Source: Enterocloster asparagiformis (GTDB lineage: Bacteria > Bacillota > Clostridia > Lachnospirales > Lachnospiraceae). From it: a DNA stretch of 64,000 nt. Each line of letters starts with the position of its first letter. The stretch's first letter is position 1. The notes beneath the pieces were generated by a model. That model saw only the letters and a list, made by a program, of their open reading frames with translations. It made no database searches and was not told the origin of the DNA. Location: NCBI GenBank assembly GCA_018380885.1, contig JAGZSY010000006.1, forward strand, positions 124,001-188,000, read 5' to 3'. Of the stretch, positions 59,936 to 64,000 are shown piece by piece. The position numbers and the translations under genes were made by a program.

Positions 59936-61195
59936 ATGAAAGAGAAAGTAATTTTGGCATATTCCGGCGGTCTGGACACCACCACCATTATCCCGTGGCT
60001 GAAGGAAAATTTCGGCTATGAAGTGGTCTGCTGCTGTATCGACTGCGGCCAGGGCAGCGAGCTGGACGGACTGGATGAGCGGGCTAAGCTGTCCGGCGCT
60101 TCTAAATTATACATTGAAGACCTGGTGGACGACTTCTGCGACAACTACATCATGCCCTGTGTGAAGGCCGACGCCGTTTATGAGAACAAATATCTGCTGG
60201 GAACCTCCATGGCCCGCCCCGCCATCGCAAAATGCCTGGTGGACATCGCCCGCAAGGAGGGCGCTACCGCCATCTGCCACGGCGCTACCGGCAAGGGCAA
60301 CGACCAGATCCGGTTTGAGCTGGGCATCAAGGCCCTGGCTCCCGACTTAAAGATCATCGCTCCCTGGCGTATGACCGACGTGTGGACGCTGCAATCCCGC
60401 GACGACGAGATCGACTACTGCAAGCAGCACGGCATCGACCTGCCCTTCTCCGCCGACAGCAGCTACAGCCGGGACCGCAACTTATGGCACATCAGCCACG
60501 AAGGCCTGGAGCTGGAGAATCCCTCCCTGGAGCCCAACTACGACCATCTGCTGGTTATGAGCGTGCGCCCGGAGAAAGCGCCTGATGAGGGCGAGTACGT
60601 GACCATCACCTTTGAGGAGGGCGTCCCCACCTCTGTGAACGGCAAGTCCATGAAGGTTTCCGACGTGATCCGCACCTTAAACGAGCTGGGCGGCAAGCAC
60701 GGCATCGGCATCGTGGACATTGTGGAAAACCGCGTGGTGGGCATGAAGTCCCGCGGCATCTACGAGACCCCCGGCGGCACCATCCTGATGGAAGCCCACA
60801 TGCAGCTGGAGGAGCTGGTATTAGACCGCGCCACCATGGATGCCAAAAAGGACATGGCCAACAAGATGGCGCAGATCGTATACGAGGGCAAGTGGTTCAC
60901 CCCGCTGCGCGAGGCCGTGCAGGCGTTCGTGGAGTCCACCCAGAAGTACGTGACCGGCACCGTCAAATTCAAACTGTACAAGGGCAACATCATCAAGGCC
61001 GGTACCACCTCCCCCTATTCCCTGTACAGCGAGTCCCTGGCCTCCTTCACCACCGGAGACCTGTACGACCACCACGATGCGGACGGCTTCATCACCCTGT
61101 TCGGCCTGCCCTTAAAGGTGCGCGCCATGAAGATGGCCGAGATCGAGCAGGCTAAAAAGTCCGGCAAGAATATCGACGCCTCCTACGTTGGGTAA
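59936..61195 (+). CDS. argG: Argininosuccinate synthase
   Basis: This 419-residue enzyme joins citrulline and aspartate with ATP. The P-loop AYSGGLDTT (N-terminus), GTSMARPAIAK, GATGKGNDQIRFE, SYSRDRNLWHIS and EAHMQLEELVLDR are all family hallmarks. The ATG at 59936 has AGGAGG 9 nt upstream; a TTG 6 nt earlier is less likely. It stands alone, with its own promoter and terminator, facing the argC operon. No argH is present in the window. Confidence 0.96.
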   Translation: MKEKVILAYSGGLDTTTIIPWLKENFGYEVVCCCIDCGQGSELDGLDERAKLSGASKLYIEDLVDDFCDNYIMPCVKADAVYENKYLLGTSMARPAIAKCLVDIARKEGATAICHGATGKGNDQIRFELGIKALAPDLKIIAPWRMTDVWTLQSRDDEIDYCKQHGIDLPFSADSSYSRDRNLWHISHEGLELENPSLEPNYDHLLVMSVRPEKAPDEGEYVTITFEEGVPTSVNGKSMKVSDVIRTLNELGGKHGIGIVDIVENRVVGMKSRGIYETPGGTILMEAHMQLEELVLDRATMDAKKDMANKMAQIVYEGKWFTPLREAVQAFVESTQKYVTGTVKFKLYKGNIIKAGTTSPYSLYSESLASFTTGDLYDHHDADGFITLFGLPLKVRAMKMAEIEQAKKSGKNIDASYVG

Positions 61196-61262
61196 TTATG
61201 CGTTAGTGTCACTTTCTCCGAATCAATAATTATAAATACGCTTCTGCCGATGCGGCGGGATC

Positions 61263-61312
61263 AAATACCGCCCGGAACAGGCTGTCTGCGGACAGCAATC
61301 CGGGCGGTATTT
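61263..61312. terminator. Terminator after argG
   Basis: AAATACCGCCCGG (61263-61275) pairs exactly with CCGGGCGGTATTT (61300-61312), with an inner GCTGTC/GACAGC arm. It also faces the end of the next leftward gene. Confidence 0.85.
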
Positions 61313-61351
61313 CTGCGCCCCGCCTCCACCGTTTTGCCCGGATAAAGGTCT

Positions 61352-61807
61352 CTACAGCCGCAGGATCCGGCCGGCCTGGCGGGTCAGCCCCAGATTATAG
61401 CAGGGCCGCTCCTCGCCGAACCACCGATACCGCAGCCAGTCGTCCAGCACAATCCCGGCCAGGCTCACGGGCAGCCACAGGGCGCTGTATTTGAGACAGA
61501 CCTGGCCCAGTATGTTTCCCGGCATGCCGCTGTAATCCCACACATTCCATCCCAGCAGCAGATTGACCACACAGCCGGTCAAAAACTCCAGGACCGTGAT
61601 CAGCAGAGCTCCGGCCAGGACCTGCTCCCAGAGCGGCATATTCCAGGGCAGCAGCTCGTTGATCAGCCCCAGGCCGACAAAGCACAGCCCTCCCAGCACA
61701 AACATGGTCCAGTGGCTGCACCCCCGCCAGGCCAGCTCCAAAAGCACATAGGCCGATCCCCCCACGTCCGCCAGCGCCAGATATTTGTTAAACAGCCGGT
61801 GTCCCAT
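61352..61807 (-). CDS. PF06541-type putative ABC-transporter permease / membrane protein
   Basis: This 151-residue membrane protein has four hydrophobic segments and the signature MPLWEQVLAGALLITVLEFLTGCVVN and WDYSGMPGNILGQVCLKYS, typical of the CmpB-like family named putative ABC transporter type IV. Its function is unknown. A longer GTG start at 61858 is possible, but the ATG at 61807 has GAGG 8 nt upstream. The 276-bp gap before the next gene has no other gene-like content. Confidence 0.8.
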   Translation of the reverse strand: MGHRLFNKYLALADVGGSAYVLLELAWRGCSHWTMFVLGGLCFVGLGLINELLPWNMPLWEQVLAGALLITVLEFLTGCVVNLLLGWNVWDYSGMPGNILGQVCLKYSALWLPVSLAGIVLDDWLRYRWFGEERPCYNLGLTRQAGRILRL

Positions 61808-62083
61808 GGCCATATCCTCGATACAATTCTTTTTATAAGCATATGCGCGTTTCTCCACAATCTGTCCGCCTGTCTGAAATCAATGCCCGTTCCCTGAAAA
61901 TCCCGCCGCAGCCGGGCTTTTTTCGCGCTTCTCCCCTCGTTTCCGGTCAATATTTAACAGCAATATAATATTTCCATCACATTTCTATCACATTTCAGGA
62001 CTAAAACTAATTCTTGACATTATGCCGGTCCCCGCGGCATCGCGGCCGGATACGGCAATCTGACAGACAGGAGGAGAGTACCA

Positions 62084-63124
62084 TTGATTGAAGTAAAAGA
62101 TCTTGTAAAATCCTACGGAGGACACCTGGCGGTGGACCATCTGAGCTTTACGGTCCGCGACGGCCAAATCTACGGCTTTCTCGGCCCCAACGGAGCCGGA
62201 AAATCCACCACCATGAATATGATGACCGGTTATCTGGGCGCCACCTCAGGCGAGGTGCTGATCGACGGCCACAACATTCTGGAGGAACCGGAGGCAGCCA
62301 AATCCCGCATCGGCTACCTTCCTGAAATTCCGCCCCTCTACACCGACATGACGGTGCGGGAGTACCTGGAGTTTGCCGCCAGCTTAAAAAAGCTCTCCAA
62401 AGCGGCGCGGGCCGAGGCTGTGGCGGAGGTCATGGAGCTGGTGAAGGTCACGGACGTGGGCGGGCGTCTGATCAGGAAGCTCTCCAAGGGCTACAGGCAG
62501 CGCGTGGGCATGGCCCAGGCCATTCTGGGCAAACCTCAGGTTATCATCCTGGATGAGCCCACCGTGGGCCTGGACCCGAAACAGATTATCGAAATTCGGG
62601 ATATGATCCGCGGGCTGGGTCAAAAGCACACGGTCATCCTCAGCTCCCACATCCTCTCCGAGGTCAGCGCGGTCTGCGATCACATTCTCATCATCAACCG
62701 CGGCAGGCTGATCGCCAGCGACACCCCGGAGAACCTGGAGCGCCAGATGGCCGGAGCCGGCGGCATAAACCTGTCCGTCAAGGGGCCCCAGGAGGAGGTC
62801 CGCGCCGCCCTGGAAGCCATCCCCCAAATCTCTGATATCCATTTTCTGGAATCCAATGAGGAGGGAGTCTGCCGGATATCTCTGGATTACGCCGGGAGGG
62901 CGGCAGGCCGGGCGGACGAGGTGGAAACGCCCTCCGATGAGGCCCCATGTCTCTGCGCCCGCCCAGACATCCGGGAAGCCGTTTTCTTCGCCTGCGCGGA
63001 CCGCAGGCTGCCCATTCTCGCCATGGAACCTGTTCACGCCTCCCTGGAGGACGTGTTCCTGGAATTGACGGAGGACGAAAAACAGACAAGACAGGAGGAC
63101 TGCGAACATGAGAGCAATCTATAG
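62084..63124 (+). CDS. ABC transporter ATPase (GldA/NatA-like)
   Basis: This 346-residue protein has an ABC domain (1-230: Walker A GPNGAGKSTTMN, signature LSKGYRQRVGMAQAI, Walker B VIILDEPTVGLDP) and a C-terminal regulatory extension of about 100 residues. The order ATPase-permease-next gene matches gliding-type GldA/GldF/GldG export systems found widely outside gliding bacteria. The start is a TTG at 62084 with GAGGAGAG upstream. It overlaps the permease gene by 17 bp. Confidence 0.9.
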   Translation: MIEVKDLVKSYGGHLAVDHLSFTVRDGQIYGFLGPNGAGKSTTMNMMTGYLGATSGEVLIDGHNILEEPEAAKSRIGYLPEIPPLYTDMTVREYLEFAASLKKLSKAARAEAVAEVMELVKVTDVGGRLIRKLSKGYRQRVGMAQAILGKPQVIILDEPTVGLDPKQIIEIRDMIRGLGQKHTVILSSHILSEVSAVCDHILIINRGRLIASDTPENLERQMAGAGGINLSVKGPQEEVRAALEAIPQISDIHFLESNEEGVCRISLDYAGRAAGRADEVETPSDEAPCLCARPDIREAVFFACADRRLPILAMEPVHASLEDVFLELTEDEKQTRQEDCEHESNL

Positions 63125-63974
63125 CCGAGAGCTGAAATCTTATTTCTATTCCATGACCGGATATGTGTTTATCGCCTTTGTCACCATGTTCATCGGCATC
63201 TATTTTATGGCCACCAACATGCTGGGCGGATACCCCTACTTTTCCTACACCCTGGGCGCGATCCTCATAATCCTGCTCATCGCCGTGCCGGTGCTGACCA
63301 TGAGGAGCATGTCCGAGGAACACCGCTCGCGCACCGACCAGCTGCTGCTCACCTCCCCCGTCTCCCTCTGGAGCATCGTGATGGGCAAATACCTCTCCAT
63401 GGTGACTGTGTTCGCCGTCCCTATGGTTATCTCCTGTCTGTGCCCCCTGATCATCAAATCCGGCGGCACCGCCTACCTGGCCGAGGACTACGGCGCGATT
63501 CTGACCTTTTTCCTGTTGGGCTGCGTCTACATCGCCATCGGACTGTTCATCTCCTCCCTGACGGAGAGCCAGCTCATCGCGGCTGCCGGCACCTTCGGCG
63601 TCCTGCTGCTTTTGACCCTGTGGCCCAACCTGATCAGCTTTCTCCCCACCTCGGCCCGGGATTCCCTGATCGGACTGCTGCTGCTTTTGACCCTGCTGGC
63701 CTTTGTGCTCTACCGGCTCACCGGCTGCGCCCCCCTGTCTCTGGGCCTGGAAGCCGCAGGCGCCGCGGCCCTGGCAGCCGTCTATTTCTTTCAGAAATCC
63801 CTGCTGGACCGGGCTCTGACCCATCTGCTGGGAAAAATCGTGCTGGCGGACGTATTCAACACCGTGGTCAACGACCATATCCTGGATTTGGGCGGCCTGC
63901 TCTACTATGTGAGCGCAGTCTTTATCATGCTGTTCTTGACTGTGCAGACCATTGAGAAACGCAGGTGGAGCTGA
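63108..63974 (+). CDS. ABC transporter permease (GldF-like)
   Basis: This 288-residue membrane protein has six hydrophobic segments and starts with MRAIYSRELKSYFYSMTGYV, a GldF/ABC-2-type N-terminus. MRSMSEEHRSRTDQLLLTSPVS is the conserved cytoplasmic loop of this class. It partners the ATPase encoded upstream. The substrate is unknown. Confidence 0.88.
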   Translation: MRAIYSRELKSYFYSMTGYVFIAFVTMFIGIYFMATNMLGGYPYFSYTLGAILIILLIAVPVLTMRSMSEEHRSRTDQLLLTSPVSLWSIVMGKYLSMVTVFAVPMVISCLCPLIIKSGGTAYLAEDYGAILTFFLLGCVYIAIGLFISSLTESQLIAAAGTFGVLLLLTLWPNLISFLPTSARDSLIGLLLLLTLLAFVLYRLTGCAPLSLGLEAAGAAALAAVYFFQKSLLDRALTHLLGKIVLADVFNTVVNDHILDLGGLLYYVSAVFIMLFLTVQTIEKRRWS

Positions 63975-63975
63975 T

Positions 63976-64000
63976 ATGTTCCGGATGAATTTCATGACAG
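63976..64000 (+). CDS. Start of the next ABC-operon gene (partial)
   Basis: An ATG at 63976 follows the permease stop by 1 nt and has AGGTGGAG upstream. Only eight codons (MFRMNFMT) are inside the window. By operon logic it may encode a GldG-like extracellular component. That is inference from gene order only. Confidence 0.55.

Noticed and set aside
62778..63995. Leftward open frame of 405 codons at the right edge
   Set aside because: Antisense to the ABC ATPase and permease; Gln/Gly/His-rich sequence with no family features.

Overview
The window looks like chromosome from a GC-rich (high-50s percent by eye) Clostridia, most like a gut Lachnospiraceae of the Enterocloster/Lachnoclostridium type. 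This rests on strong AGGAGG-type ribosome sites, frequent TTG/GTG starts, Firmicutes-type families (TetR with a Firmicutes C-terminal domain, KtrAB, a C_GCAxxG protein, a PF06541 membrane protein, bifunctional ArgJ) and gene order. The genus is inference. I see no rRNA, tRNA, CRISPR array, insertion sequence or prophage.

Layout. 1-5.4 kb: the end of a secreted cell-wall-repeat protein, a TetR regulator behind a consensus promoter, an RlmI-like methyltransferase, and a two-gene nucleoside phosphorylase/HAD operon with a LacI regulator and two matching palindromes. 5.6-12.2 kb: a Cys-rich protein, two AraC regulators with effector domains, an esterase plus 2-hydroxycarboxylate transporter facing a LysR gene, and a YgjV-like protein. 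12.5-22.8 kb: a long leftward run with SDR, DUF434, LuxC, LuxE, two GNATs, deformylase and a C_GCAxxG protein, then a 27-bp tandem repeat array, a phosphoesterase and a 978-residue GH25 protein. 23-27.7 kb: KtrAB potassium uptake facing a short KdpD-like kinase and KdpE-like regulator, with 51-bp tandem repeats between them.

27.7-37.1 kb is a sugar locus. Leftward it encodes an RbsBAC-type importer and an MmsA-type dehydrogenase. Rightward it encodes a cupin phosphoglucose isomerase, 3-hexulose-6-phosphate synthase, 6-phospho-3-hexuloisomerase, a ROK kinase and a DeoR regulator. Both arms share a divergent promoter carrying repeated CCGTTT boxes, which suggests one DeoR-controlled regulon joining sugar uptake to ribulose-monophosphate enzymes.

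37.2-45.9 kb is one six-gene leftward operon: two SLC13/DASS-like carriers, a PF12831-type flavoprotein, a chorismate mutase with its catalytic residues, an Old-Yellow-Enzyme/dienoyl-CoA-reductase-like protein and an AroE-like dehydrogenase, facing a LysR gene. It reads as a dedicated pathway for an alicyclic or shikimate/chorismate-like acid.

46-54.4 kb holds a MacA-MacB-type export operon ending in two TolC-like proteins, unexpected in an apparently single-membrane organism, then an MFS exporter with a TetR regulator and two matching operators. 54.6-61.2 kb is arginine biosynthesis (argC-GNAT-argJ-argB-argD facing argG) with ARG-box-like sites over both promoters. The right end holds a PF06541 membrane protein and the start of a GldA/GldF/GldG-type ABC operon.

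The strongest candidates for undescribed biology are the RuMP-enzyme sugar locus, the chorismate-mutase/flavoenzyme/DASS operon, the LuxE-LuxC module without luciferase, and the two tandem-repeat arrays.
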